A stretch of 64,000 nt of DNA from Mycobacterium nebraskense (lineage in GTDB: Bacteria; Actinomycetota; Actinomycetes; Mycobacteriales; Mycobacteriaceae), in the NCBI RefSeq assembly GCF_002102255.1, contig NZ_LQPH01000148.1:84102-148101 (forward strand). The letters run 5' to 3'. This document shows, one piece after another, positions 7,478-15,871 of the stretch (position 1 is its first letter; every line of letters starts with the position of its first letter). Below the pieces are notes generated by a model. The model worked only from the letters and a program-made list of their open reading frames with translations, was not told the origin of the DNA and made no database searches. The translations under genes were made by a program, and so were the position numbers.

Positions 7478-9472
7478 ATGTACGAACACAAAGGGACCAC
7501 CCGGCGCATCGGCGCCGGGCGACGGCTGCTGAGTAACCCGCGTCAGGCCCGTGCGGCGCTGCGCGCGGGATTTCACTCGTTGCCCGCCGTGACGATCTCC
7601 CACCTGTTCCGTCGCATCCCGCCGGTCAGCTCGACGCCGGTCGCGGAGTCCGAGGCCGACGGGTCGCGCCTGTCGGTAACCAGCGGTGCGCCGTTCGCGG
7701 GCTACACCATCCTGCGGCAGTTGGGCGCCGGGGGCATGGCCGAGGTGTATCTGGCCCTGCATCCCCGGTTGCCGCGACGCGACGTGATCAAGGTTCTGGC
7801 GGAGGCGGTTACGGCCGATCCCGAGTTTCGCGAAAGGTTCAACCGCGAGGCCGATCTCGCCGCGACGCTGTGGCATCCCCACATCGTCGGCGTCCACGAC
7901 CGCGGCGAATTCAACGGCCACCTTTGGATTTCCATGGACTACGTCGAGGGCACCGATGCCTCTCGGCTGGTGAAAGAGCACTACCGGGACGGGATGCCGA
8001 TTCAGGAGGCGTGTGCCATCGTCCAGGCTGTGGCGGGGGCCCTCGACTACGCCCACGACCGCGGCCTGCTGCACCGCGACGTCAAACCGGCCAACATCCT
8101 GCTCACCCATCCCGAAGGCGGGGAGCGTCGAATCCTGTTGGCGGACTTCGGTGTCGCGCGGCACCTGGGTGACATCAGCGGGATCACCGAGACCAACGTC
8201 GCCGTGGGAACGGTCGCCTACGCCGCGCCGGAACAGTTGACGGGATCCAACATCGACGGGCGGGCGGACCAATATGCCTTGGCCGCAACGGCTTTCCATC
8301 TGCTCACCGGCACGCCGCCGTTCCAGCATTCGAATCCGATCGCGGTGATCAGCCAGCACCTGCACGAGGATCCGCCCCGGCTCAGCGATTACCGTCCGGA
8401 GCTGGCGCATCTGGACGAGGTCTTCTGCAAGGCACTGGCGAAACAACCCGAGGACAGGTTCGAGCGGTGCCGCGCATTTGCCGCCGCCGTCAGCGGCCGG
8501 TCCGACGACGTCGCCGAAGCCGGTCGGCGCGCCCGGCCCCGCACCGCGGCGATGAGCCACCGGTTCTCGTCGCGGACGCGGTGGGCGGTGGGGCTGGTGT
8601 GCGCGATGCTCATCGCCGTGGCGGCCACCTGGTCGGTGCTGTACTCCTTTCAGCCGGACACCCCGCCGGCCAACCCGACCCTTGCGTCGAAGCCGTCCGT
8701 CCCGGCACCCACCTCCTCCGGAGGGCCGGCGCTCAACGGGACCTACAAACTGGACTACGACCAAAGCAAGCGGACCACCAACGGCGTCGCGATCCGCCAC
8801 AACGGCCCCGTCACCGGCTGGTGGGCTTTCCGTTCGGTGTGCACGACCAACGGCTGCGCGGCCACCGGGACCCAGCTGGAGGACGCCACCCACCAAGCGA
8901 CCACCGACGGCGGCCAGACCGACACGTTGCACTTCGTCGGCGGCTATTGGCAGGGCGCCCCTCAGCAGGACCGGCTGGGCTGCACCCAGCCCAACGGCCC
9001 GGTCGGGGTCACCCAGCAGGAGACCGTCGCGTGGTCGTTGGCGCCCCAGGCCGACGGCACTTTGCGCGGCACCGTGACCGAGACCGTGCTCAGCAACGAG
9101 TGCGGCGCGCAGGGCGCGGTGGTGCGGGTGCCCGTGGTGGCCACCCGGGTAGGCGACGTGCCAGCGGGCGTGAACCTGGGCGATCCCGCCCAGGTGGTCA
9201 GCACGTCGACGGCGGCATCGGCCCCGGCGCCGCCCGTGCTCGGTGGGTTGTGTGGCGACGTAGGCAAGCTGGCTTACGACCCGACGAACAGCGAGCAGAT
9301 CGTCTGCGAGGGCAACAGCTGGGCCAAGGCCCCGATCACCATGGGTGTGCACGCCTCCGGCAGCTCATGCGACCGGCCGGGCACTTCGGTATTCGCCATG
9401 ACCACCTCGAACGACGGCTATCTGCTGCAGTGCGATCCGGTCACCCGGACGTGGATGCGTCCGGTGGGATAG
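7478..9472 (+). CDS. Membrane Ser/Thr protein kinase, PknF-like
   Basis: A 664-aa receptor-like kinase. The catalytic domain covers about residues 76-340, with the Gly loop GAGGMAEV (83-90), Lys105, HRD (199-201), DFG (223-225) and APE (250-252). A single membrane helix follows at about 369-391, then a roughly 270-residue extracellular part with several Cys. There are no PASTA repeats. Before the kinase domain lies a 72-residue basic extension that PknF does not have. The ATG at 7478 is preceded by a purine-rich segment (ACGAGGGGGCGAGG). The divergent FHA-ABC gene is the likely substrate partner, as for PknF and Rv1747 in Mtb, although there the two genes run in the same direction. The extracellular domain is not one I can name. 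Confidence 0.9.
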   Translation: MYEHKGTTRRIGAGRRLLSNPRQARAALRAGFHSLPAVTISHLFRRIPPVSSTPVAESEADGSRLSVTSGAPFAGYTILRQLGAGGMAEVYLALHPRLPRRDVIKVLAEAVTADPEFRERFNREADLAATLWHPHIVGVHDRGEFNGHLWISMDYVEGTDASRLVKEHYRDGMPIQEACAIVQAVAGALDYAHDRGLLHRDVKPANILLTHPEGGERRILLADFGVARHLGDISGITETNVAVGTVAYAAPEQLTGSNIDGRADQYALAATAFHLLTGTPPFQHSNPIAVISQHLHEDPPRLSDYRPELAHLDEVFCKALAKQPEDRFERCRAFAAAVSGRSDDVAEAGRRARPRTAAMSHRFSSRTRWAVGLVCAMLIAVAATWSVLYSFQPDTPPANPTLASKPSVPAPTSSGGPALNGTYKLDYDQSKRTTNGVAIRHNGPVTGWWAFRSVCTTNGCAATGTQLEDATHQATTDGGQTDTLHFVGGYWQGAPQQDRLGCTQPNGPVGVTQQETVAWSLAPQADGTLRGTVTETVLSNECGAQGAVVRVPVVATRVGDVPAGVNLGDPAQVVSTSTAASAPAPPVLGGLCGDVGKLAYDPTNSEQIVCEGNSWAKAPITMGVHASGSSCDRPGTSVFAMTTSNDGYLLQCDPVTRTWMRPVG

Positions 9473-9511
9473 CGGGGCACGGCTATCAGCATGACGGCAG
9501 GCGGAAGTGGC

Positions 9512-9547
9512 TGGCAGGCAACAACAGACATCACTAAAATCCCGCCC
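9512..9547 (+). promoter_or_regulatory. Probable leaderless promoter of the ESX toxin cassette
   Basis: TAAAAT at 9535-9540 fits a SigA -10 element and ends 7 nt before the ATG at 9548, so transcription would start at or next to the start codon. A weak -35 (TGGCAG, 9512-9517) lies 17 nt upstream. No ribosome binding site precedes the ATG, which fits a leaderless mRNA. The cassette may thus be expressed apart from the kinase gene. Confidence 0.5.
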
Positions 9548-9847
9548 ATGCAGGAGTCGCTGCGTGTCAATTCCGCTGCTTTGCATGTGATGGCCACCCG
9601 TTGGGGTGCTTCGGCGGGCGAACTGAACGCGTCAGCAGCTCCGGCGGTGCTGGGCTTGGCGTGTCAGGCGAGCACCGCCGCAGTTAATGCCGCCCACACC
9701 GAGGTCACCGCTTTCACAGCGTCGCTGTCCGCACAGGTGCGGACCCGCGCCGCTCATGTCGCCGAGGCCAACAACCGGTACAAAGCGAAGGAAGCTGGTT
9801 CAGCCAAGGAGCTGGCTGGTGTGGTGCATCCGGAGATCCGTGTGTAG
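9548..9847 (+). CDS. EspC/DUF2580-like type VII secretion partner
   Basis: A 99-aa, Ala-rich, all-helical protein. It begins with the LRVNSAALHVMATRW pattern of the EspC/EspF (DUF2580) family and carries YKAKE near its C-terminus, a YxxxD/E type VII (ESX) secretion signal. Such proteins form helical hairpins that pair with a second substrate during export through an ESX system. The gene stops 2 nt before the next one, which encodes a WXG-type protein with a toxin-like domain, so the two are probably translated together and exported as a pair. A 19-codon upstream extension (from 9491) is possible but less likely, as the family motif begins right after the ATG at 9548. Confidence 0.78.
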   Translation: MQESLRVNSAALHVMATRWGASAGELNASAAPAVLGLACQASTAAVNAAHTEVTAFTASLSAQVRTRAAHVAEANNRYKAKEAGSAKELAGVVHPEIRV

Positions 9848-9849
9848 CG

Positions 9850-11082
9850 ATGTCCGCGCTCGCAGGGTTCCCCAACCTGTCGCAGCTGTTGGCCTGGCCC
9901 ACCGAACATCTGACGGAGGCGGCGGACCACTGGGAGGCTGTCGGCAGCCGCAGCTACGCGCTGGCCAACCGGGTCTGGCGGGATTCCTTGTCGGTCGATT
10001 GGCAAGGCGAAGCCGCCGACGCGTTGCGCACTGCGACCCACGCCGACATGCTGGCGACCAGCGGGGTGGCCGACCAACTTGAAGCGGCGGCCAAAATAGC
10101 CCGGAGCGGCGCATCAGATTTGTATGGGGCACGTTCACGCGTGCGATACTCGGTCGAGGATGCCCGTGCGGCGGGCTTCGCTGTGGGAGAAGACCTTTCG
10201 GTCACTGACCGCTCGAGAGGTGGGTCGGCCGCACTTCGGGCTGCCCGACAAGCTCAGGCGCAAGCGTTCGTCGCCGACATCCGCCAACGCGCCGCCCAGC
10301 TGGTCGCGCTCGATCAGCAAGTCGGCGGCAAGGTGACCGCAGCCATGGCTAGTGTTCGCGACACGTTCCCGCCGAACTCTGGCCCCGCCACATCGCCGCA
10401 GGAACCGAAAATCCAAGCCGTCGACAACCACACGTTCAAACAAGAGCCCCCACCGCCGGGGCCCCCAGGTAATCCGTTCGCGGGCTGGACAGAGGAGCAA
10501 AAGGCCCAAGTAGCTACGGAAATCGCACATGGTCATGCTTTGGAACATTTTCCTGGGAAGGCGCCGCAGGACCTGGCCAGGTGGATCTACGACGCGATGA
10601 ATGACCCCAATACTCGTGTCGGCACCAGCATCAAGTCCGGCGGATTAGCGCTGCTGCGGGATGGTCAGGTGGTCTTCATCAATCCGCAGGACGGAGACTA
10701 TGGAACTGCCTTCGCGCCCACGCCGCGTCCCGGTGACTCATGGCGAACACCGACGGAATACTTCGAGCAGAACACCAGGGTGCCCGAGCCGCTACCGCCT
10801 CCTACGCCGGGACGGCTGCCCCCCGTTGCTCGAGGGGAGATGGCGCCCGCTACCCCCGGATCAGCGCCCGCACCCGCAGCGCGGCCTGCACCGCTGCCTC
10901 CTGCTCCGGTCGAAGCGCCACCGGCGCCGAAGGGGCCGTCCCCGGTAGAGGGCGGCGAAGGATTTGGCGGTGGACCGGCGATACCCTTCGGGCCCAGGTT
11001 GGAGCCTCCGCCCCACGCCGGTCATCACCATCCCCCTGTGCTCGGTGATATGGACCCTGACCCGTGGGACCACGGCGAATGA
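9850..11082 (+). CDS. Candidate ESX-secreted toxin: WXG-type domain plus RNase-like domain
   Basis: 410 aa in three parts. Residues 1-175 are helical, with W51-Q-G53 followed by Y100-SVE-D104, the WXG plus YxxxD signature of type VII substrates. Residues 176-208 form a Pro-rich linker. Residues 209-312 resemble the BECR-fold RNase domains found at the ends of contact-dependent and polymorphic toxins: GHALEHFPG near the start, then NDPNTRV, a GLALLRDGQVVFINP strand pair and YGTAF. His228, His233, Arg256 and Thr286 are candidate active-site residues. Unusually, a Pro- and His-rich tail of about 98 residues follows instead of the domain ending the protein. The start ATG is 2 nt after the EspC-like gene. 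The toxin call is inference from pattern and context. Confidence 0.65.
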   Translation: MSALAGFPNLSQLLAWPTEHLTEAADHWEAVGSRSYALANRVWRDSLSVDWQGEAADALRTATHADMLATSGVADQLEAAAKIARSGASDLYGARSRVRYSVEDARAAGFAVGEDLSVTDRSRGGSAALRAARQAQAQAFVADIRQRAAQLVALDQQVGGKVTAAMASVRDTFPPNSGPATSPQEPKIQAVDNHTFKQEPPPPGPPGNPFAGWTEEQKAQVATEIAHGHALEHFPGKAPQDLARWIYDAMNDPNTRVGTSIKSGGLALLRDGQVVFINPQDGDYGTAFAPTPRPGDSWRTPTEYFEQNTRVPEPLPPPTPGRLPPVARGEMAPATPGSAPAPAARPAPLPPAPVEAPPAPKGPSPVEGGEGFGGGPAIPFGPRLEPPPHAGHHHPPVLGDMDPDPWDHGE

Positions 11083-11182
11083 CTTTGGACCGAGGGATGA
11101 AAGTTCGGTCTGGCGCTGCCTGGAACAGGGATGATCGGGTCGCAGTTATGGACGGATTAACCGCTGAAACCTCTCGCGTCGT

Positions 11183-11671
11183 TCACAGCCCGGGGGGATA
11201 CTGCCTTCCCTGCTGCTCGCGGTGCACATTCTCCCAGTACCGATTCTCTTCCTCGATTTCCTCGGTAGTGCGGGTTCTCCCACCTTCCGGAAACAACAAC
11301 TTCGCACGCGTGCGCCCGCCGATTTTGCGGCGCCGCTGCAGGCCGCGCAACAAAGTCACCGCCTCGGTGTCGGAGAATCCGGTGACCGTCGCAAAATCTT
11401 GACCAGCGCCGACCAGGCCGCTGGCCCAGGTGATCTCGGTCAAAAAAAGCACGCGCGCCCAGTCGAGGTTCGTCAGTGGCTCGCCGGCGGTGACGGCACG
11501 CTCAAGCCGGAGGGTGAGCGCTCCGAATTCCTCCCACGTTGACAACCCCAGAACTTGATAAGGGAATGGCGCGTCGGCTGCCGACAACGCCCACTGCTCC
11601 AGCGCCTGCTGAATGAACTCGCGTTCCCTCTCGGTGAGGTCGACTGCCACCAAATCAGAAGAACTGGTCAT
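11183..11671 (-). CDS. Candidate immunity protein for the adjacent toxin
   Basis: A 162-aa soluble protein with no signal peptide or membrane helix. It is mostly helical and acidic in its first half (LTEREREFIQQALEQW, then EPLTNLDWARVLFLTEITWASG and GFSDTEAVTLLRGLQR). This layout resembles immunity-like proteins found beside actinobacterial polymorphic toxins, but I cannot name a family with certainty. The last 40 residues are highly charged. It converges on the toxin gene with 100 nt between the two stops and is divergent from uvrB. The start is ATG at 11671; the frame stays open a further 31 codons upstream, but that part lies in the uvrB promoter. An antitoxin or a plain conserved hypothetical protein are alternatives. 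Confidence 0.6.
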   Translation of the reverse strand: MTSSSDLVAVDLTEREREFIQQALEQWALSAADAPFPYQVLGLSTWEEFGALTLRLERAVTAGEPLTNLDWARVLFLTEITWASGLVGAGQDFATVTGFSDTEAVTLLRGLQRRRKIGGRTRAKLLFPEGGRTRTTEEIEEENRYWENVHREQQGRQYPPGL

Positions 11672-11701
11672 CGAATCGATCCTAAGACCAGCCCGGGACA
11701 C

Positions 11702-11724
11702 TTGTCGGTGCACGGTTCTACCCT
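11702..11724 (+). promoter_or_regulatory. PafBC (RecA-independent) damage promoter of uvrB
   Basis: TTGTCGGTG (11702-11710), 8 nt, then TACCCT (11719-11724) matches the mycobacterial RecA-independent DNA-damage promoter TTGTCRGTG-N8-TANNNT exactly. The motif is bound by the activator PafBC. The -10 ends 7 nt before the uvrB ATG, so the message is probably leaderless. Confidence 0.85.
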
Positions 11725-11730
11725 GGTGGC

Positions 11731-13890
11731 ATGGCTTTCGCCACGGAACATCCGGTAGTCGCACATTCGGAATACCGCGCGGTCGACGAGGTCGTGCGCG
11801 TCGGCGGCCACTTCGAGGTGGTCAGCCCGCACGCGCCCGCCGGCGACCAGCCGGCCGCCATCAACGAGCTGGAACGCCGCATCAGGGCGGGGGAGCGCGA
11901 CGTTGTGCTGCTCGGCGCCACCGGAACGGGGAAGTCGGCGACCACCGCCTGGCTTATCGAGCGGCTGCAGCGTCCCACGCTTGTCATGGCGCCGAACAAG
12001 ACGCTGGCCGCCCAGCTGGCCAATGAATTGCGAGAGATGTTGCCGCACAACGCGGTTGAGTACTTCGTGTCGTACTACGACTATTACCAGCCGGAGGCGT
12101 ACATCGCGCAGACCGACACCTACATCGAGAAGGACAGCTCGATCAATGACGACGTGGAGCGGCTGCGGCATTCCGCGACGTCCTCCCTGCTGTCGCGGCG
12201 CGACGTGGTCGTCGTGGCCTCCGTGTCGTGCATCTACGGCCTGGGTACGCCCCAGTCGTATCTGGACCGCTCCGTGGAACTGAGCGTGGGCACCGAGGTG
12301 CCCCGCGACGCGCTGCTGCGGCTGCTCGTCGACGTGCAATACACCCGCAACGACCTGTCCTTCACTCGCGGTTCGTTCCGGGTGCGCGGCGACACCGTCG
12401 AGATCATCCCGTCCTATGAAGAGCTGGCGGTGCGCATCGAGTTCTTCGGCGACGAGATCGAGGCGCTGTACTACCTGCACCCGCTCACCGGCGACGTGAT
12501 CCGCCAGGTCAACTCGCTGCGGATCTTCCCGGCCACCCACTACGTCGCCGGCCCGGAGCGGATGGCCCACGCGATCTCGACGATCGAGGAGGAGCTGGCG
12601 CAGCGGCTGGCCGAGCTGGAGGGCCAGGGCAAGCTGCTGGAGGCGCAGCGGCTTCGCATGCGCACCAACTACGACATCGAGATGATGCGCCAGGTCGGCT
12701 TCTGCTCGGGCATCGAGAACTACTCACGCCACATCGACGGCCGCGGCCCCGGCTCGCCGCCGGCGACCCTGCTCGACTACTTCCCGGAGGACTTCCTGCT
12801 CGTCATCGACGAGTCACACGTCACGGTGCCGCAGATCGGCGGCATGTACGAGGGCGACATGTCCCGCAAACGCAACCTGGTCGAATACGGGTTCCGATTG
12901 CCGTCCGCGTGCGATAACCGCCCGCTGACCTGGGAGGAATTCGCCGACCGGATCGGGCAGACCGTGTACCTGTCGGCCACCCCGGGCCCCTACGAACTCA
13001 GCCAGGCTGGCGGCGAGTTCGTCGAGCAGGTGATCCGGCCGACCGGCCTGGTGGACCCGAAAGTGGTGGTCAAGCCGACCAAGGGCCAGATCGACGACCT
13101 GATCGGCGAGATCCGCAAGCGCACCGATGCCGACGAGCGGGTGCTGGTCACCACGCTGACCAAGAAGATGGCCGAAGACCTCACCGACTACCTGCTGGAA
13201 ATGGGCATTCGGGTGCGCTATCTGCACTCGGAGGTCGACACGCTGCGCCGCGTGGAACTGCTGCGCCAGCTGCGGCTCGGCGAGTACGACGTGCTCGTCG
13301 GCATCAACCTGCTGCGGGAGGGTCTCGACCTCCCCGAGGTGTCGCTGGTGGCGATCCTGGACGCCGACAAGGAAGGCTTCCTGCGCTCGTCGCGCAGCCT
13401 GATCCAGACCATCGGTCGCGCCGCCCGCAACGTCTCCGGCGAAGTGCACATGTACGCGGACTCGATCACCGACTCGATGAAGGAGGCGATCGACGAGACC
13501 GAACGGCGGCGGGCCAAGCAGGTCGCCTACAACGAGGCCAACGGCATCGACCCGCAGCCGCTGCGTAAGAAGATCGCCGACATCCTCGACCAGGTCTACC
13601 GAGAGGCCGACGACACCGAAACGGTGGGGATCGGCGGGTCCGGACGCAACTCCTCCCGCGGCCGGCGCGCCCAAGGCGAGCCGGGTCGCGCCGTCAGCGC
13701 CGGCGTGTTCGAGGGCCGCGACACCACCAGCATGCCGCGCGCCGAACTGGCCGACCTGATCAAGGACCTCACCGAACAGATGATGGCCGCCGCGCGTGAC
13801 TTGCAGTTCGAGCTCGCCGCGCGCTTCCGCGACGAGATCGCCGACCTGAAGAAGGAACTGCGGGGGATGGACGCCGCCGGCCTGAAATGA
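11731..13890 (+). CDS. uvrB: Excinuclease ABC subunit B
   Basis: The damage-verification subunit of nucleotide excision repair; it works with UvrA (encoded at 17110) and UvrC. The 719-aa protein has Walker A GATGTGKS near residues 68-75, the YYDYYQPEAY beta-hairpin that clamps DNA, helicase motifs DESH and SATPG, the QTIGRAARN motif VI, and a C-terminal UVR coiled coil (LIKDLTEQMMAAARDLQFE). It is almost identical to Mtb UvrB. The ATG at 11731 starts at the predicted +1 of its own DNA-damage promoter. In Mtb an MFS efflux gene (Rv1634) follows; here the next gene is the mannosyltransferase. Confidence 0.98.
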   Translation: MAFATEHPVVAHSEYRAVDEVVRVGGHFEVVSPHAPAGDQPAAINELERRIRAGERDVVLLGATGTGKSATTAWLIERLQRPTLVMAPNKTLAAQLANELREMLPHNAVEYFVSYYDYYQPEAYIAQTDTYIEKDSSINDDVERLRHSATSSLLSRRDVVVVASVSCIYGLGTPQSYLDRSVELSVGTEVPRDALLRLLVDVQYTRNDLSFTRGSFRVRGDTVEIIPSYEELAVRIEFFGDEIEALYYLHPLTGDVIRQVNSLRIFPATHYVAGPERMAHAISTIEEELAQRLAELEGQGKLLEAQRLRMRTNYDIEMMRQVGFCSGIENYSRHIDGRGPGSPPATLLDYFPEDFLLVIDESHVTVPQIGGMYEGDMSRKRNLVEYGFRLPSACDNRPLTWEEFADRIGQTVYLSATPGPYELSQAGGEFVEQVIRPTGLVDPKVVVKPTKGQIDDLIGEIRKRTDADERVLVTTLTKKMAEDLTDYLLEMGIRVRYLHSEVDTLRRVELLRQLRLGEYDVLVGINLLREGLDLPEVSLVAILDADKEGFLRSSRSLIQTIGRAARNVSGEVHMYADSITDSMKEAIDETERRRAKQVAYNEANGIDPQPLRKKIADILDQVYREADDTETVGIGGSGRNSSRGRRAQGEPGRAVSAGVFEGRDTTSMPRAELADLIKDLTEQMMAAARDLQFELAARFRDEIADLKKELRGMDAAGLK

Positions 13891-14015
13891 GTTTGCTGGC
13901 AGCGCATCTCAGATTGGCACTCTCAAAACACGCCATACGGTAGAAGGACCCGCGGCGTGCGCGAGGTGCAGCCGGTCGGCTAAATGGCGGTTCACGTCGT
14001 CGGCAAAGCGGCAAA

Positions 14016-15599
14016 TCAGCGGGTTGACTTCACCACCTGCGAATAATGGAACTGCCAACGTTCGACAATGCGGAACCCGAGGTAACTCGGGAATCGATAA
14101 GCCGGGGCGCGACCGAATGCGGGTCCGGGGGGCAAAGACCGTCCGGATTGATGGTCGGGCAGCGACGTTTCTTTATTGGTAATGGTCCAGATTGCGGGGC
14201 ATTTATTGATTTTGGCCGTTGTCAGCCACACGGCGACGTGGCCGTCCCACAACGACCCCACCTTCGGCCCGTACGCCCCGCGCTCGACGTCGATCAGCGA
14301 CCGGAAGGCCGCCGGCCGGGTGGCCAGCAGGGCGCGGATCGGCCCGGGCCGCCACGGCACGGTGTTGTCCACTATCAGGCAGTCACCGGGGGCGGCGTGG
14401 GAGCTGATCAAATCGGCGACCTGGCTGTAATCCCAGCCCTCCTTGGCATACGGCCAGCGCTGGACGAACAGGTAATTCGGCAGTGCGGCCAGGGCGCAGA
14501 CCAGCACCGCACCGGCGATGCGCCACGGTCGGCGGGCGATGGTGACGATGCAAACGGCCAGTACGATGGCCATCGCGGGCGCGGTGAAGATCAGGTAGCG
14601 CGGGTAGTAGATCGGTTCGCTGAGGGCCGAATAGATGACCACGAGCGCGGTGGGAATGACCAGCCACGCCACAGAGATGATCAACAGCCGACGCATGTCG
14701 CCGGCCGGGGGCCGGACGCCGGCCAGTCGGGCCGCGACCGCCGCCACGATGAGGACGGCGGACAGGATGGCGAACGGAACGCTGTGGTCGAAGTACTGGC
14801 GCAGGATGATGTCGAAGGCGTAATGCCAGCTGACCGGGTAAATCCAGTTGACCTGCCAAACCTGCGCGTGGGCGAAAATTATGAACGGCGTCATGGCCGC
14901 GACCGCGATCGTCGAGGTGATCGCCCACCAAATGACCGGAGATTTGCGCGCTTTTTCGGGAGCCAACAGCGGCACCATTACGGCGTAAACCGGGACCAAC
15001 AGGACCATGTTCAGATTGAGCAGAATCGAGAGCATTAACGCCAGCGCATAGCAAACCCACAATCCCGGTTTGTCGCGCCGGACGGCGGCGACCAGCAATA
15101 CGGTGAGCCAGACCGCCGCAGCGGCCGCGAAGGCATACGGCCGCGCCTCGATGCCCGCCCAGGTGGTGCGCGGCAGGATGGCGAACATGACTCCGGCGCA
15201 CACCGCGGTCGGCCGTGTCGAGAACCGTCTGGTGAAAACGGTGACGCCCGCGGCCGCGGCGCCGATCGCCAGGGCGCTGGGCGCGCGCGACCAGAATTCG
15301 GTCGGCGGAAACAGCGCGAACCAACCGTGCATCACCAGGTAATACAGCCCGTGCACAGCGTCGATGTGGCCTAACAGCCGCCACAGCTCCGCCAAAGTCC
15401 GGCTCCCCGCGGCCGATATGGTCGCGCCCTCGTCGAACCACAAGGAGGGTCTACAGGCCCAGGCGCCGCTGACAACGGCCGCGAACACGGCGACCACCCA
15501 CGGATCGAGCAACCTGCCGGGCGTACGCGGGGGCGCGGGCTCCTCGACTTCATCCGCGACGCGCTGCTCGACGGTGGGCATGGACATGATGCTTGTCAC
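14016..15599 (-). CDS. Mannosyltransferase capping lipoarabinomannan (Rv1635c-like, CapA)
   Basis: A 527-aa polytopic membrane enzyme of the GT-C type with about ten hydrophobic helices. The first periplasmic loop carries WFDEG with Asp56 and Glu57, as expected for a polyprenyl-phosphate-mannose-dependent transferase. In Mtb, Rv1635c adds the first mannose cap to lipoarabinomannan. The C-terminal 120 residues are soluble. The start is GTG at 15599; in-frame ATGs at codons 5 and 7 are alternatives. It is divergent from the stress-protein gene and converges on uvrB with a 125-nt gap that holds no clear terminator. The family is clear; the exact acceptor is taken from the Mtb gene. Confidence 0.9.
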   Translation of the reverse strand: MTSIMSMPTVEQRVADEVEEPAPPRTPGRLLDPWVVAVFAAVVSGAWACRPSLWFDEGATISAAGSRTLAELWRLLGHIDAVHGLYYLVMHGWFALFPPTEFWSRAPSALAIGAAAAGVTVFTRRFSTRPTAVCAGVMFAILPRTTWAGIEARPYAFAAAAAVWLTVLLVAAVRRDKPGLWVCYALALMLSILLNLNMVLLVPVYAVMVPLLAPEKARKSPVIWWAITSTIAVAAMTPFIIFAHAQVWQVNWIYPVSWHYAFDIILRQYFDHSVPFAILSAVLIVAAVAARLAGVRPPAGDMRRLLIISVAWLVIPTALVVIYSALSEPIYYPRYLIFTAPAMAIVLAVCIVTIARRPWRIAGAVLVCALAALPNYLFVQRWPYAKEGWDYSQVADLISSHAAPGDCLIVDNTVPWRPGPIRALLATRPAAFRSLIDVERGAYGPKVGSLWDGHVAVWLTTAKINKCPAIWTITNKETSLPDHQSGRSLPPGPAFGRAPAYRFPSYLGFRIVERWQFHYSQVVKSTR

Positions 15600-15829
15600 T
15601 GTAAAGCTGAATCGCCGGCGCGGGTCACAAATCGCCCCCGCCTATTCGCCCCCGGCGTCCGCATTCCGCGAAAAGCTGCGTTATGCAACGCTTTCCGCCT
15701 CGGGCCTGAGCATTTGATTGTTTTGCCATCGGCAATATTGTCCGTTGGCGCAGCGTGGACCCGCAAATTGTCGACACGCCGCGCCACGCGGTGTCGCTAA
15801 TCTGTTCCCTGCGCAACGGGCAAACGCGA

Positions 15830-15868
15830 TACTGTCTTGGGTTGGCTGACCAACCGAAACTGGGAGGG
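15830..15868 (+). promoter_or_regulatory. Promoter and 5' hairpin upstream of the stress-protein gene
   Basis: TACTGT (15830-15835) fits a -10 element. It is followed at the expected transcript start by the inverted repeat GGTTGG-CTGA-CCAACC (15840-15855). A strong ribosome binding site GGGAGGG (15862-15868) is 3 nt before the ATG. The rest of the 272-nt gap to the divergent mannosyltransferase gene shows nothing else I can name. Confidence 0.45.
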
Positions 15869-15871
15869 TAA

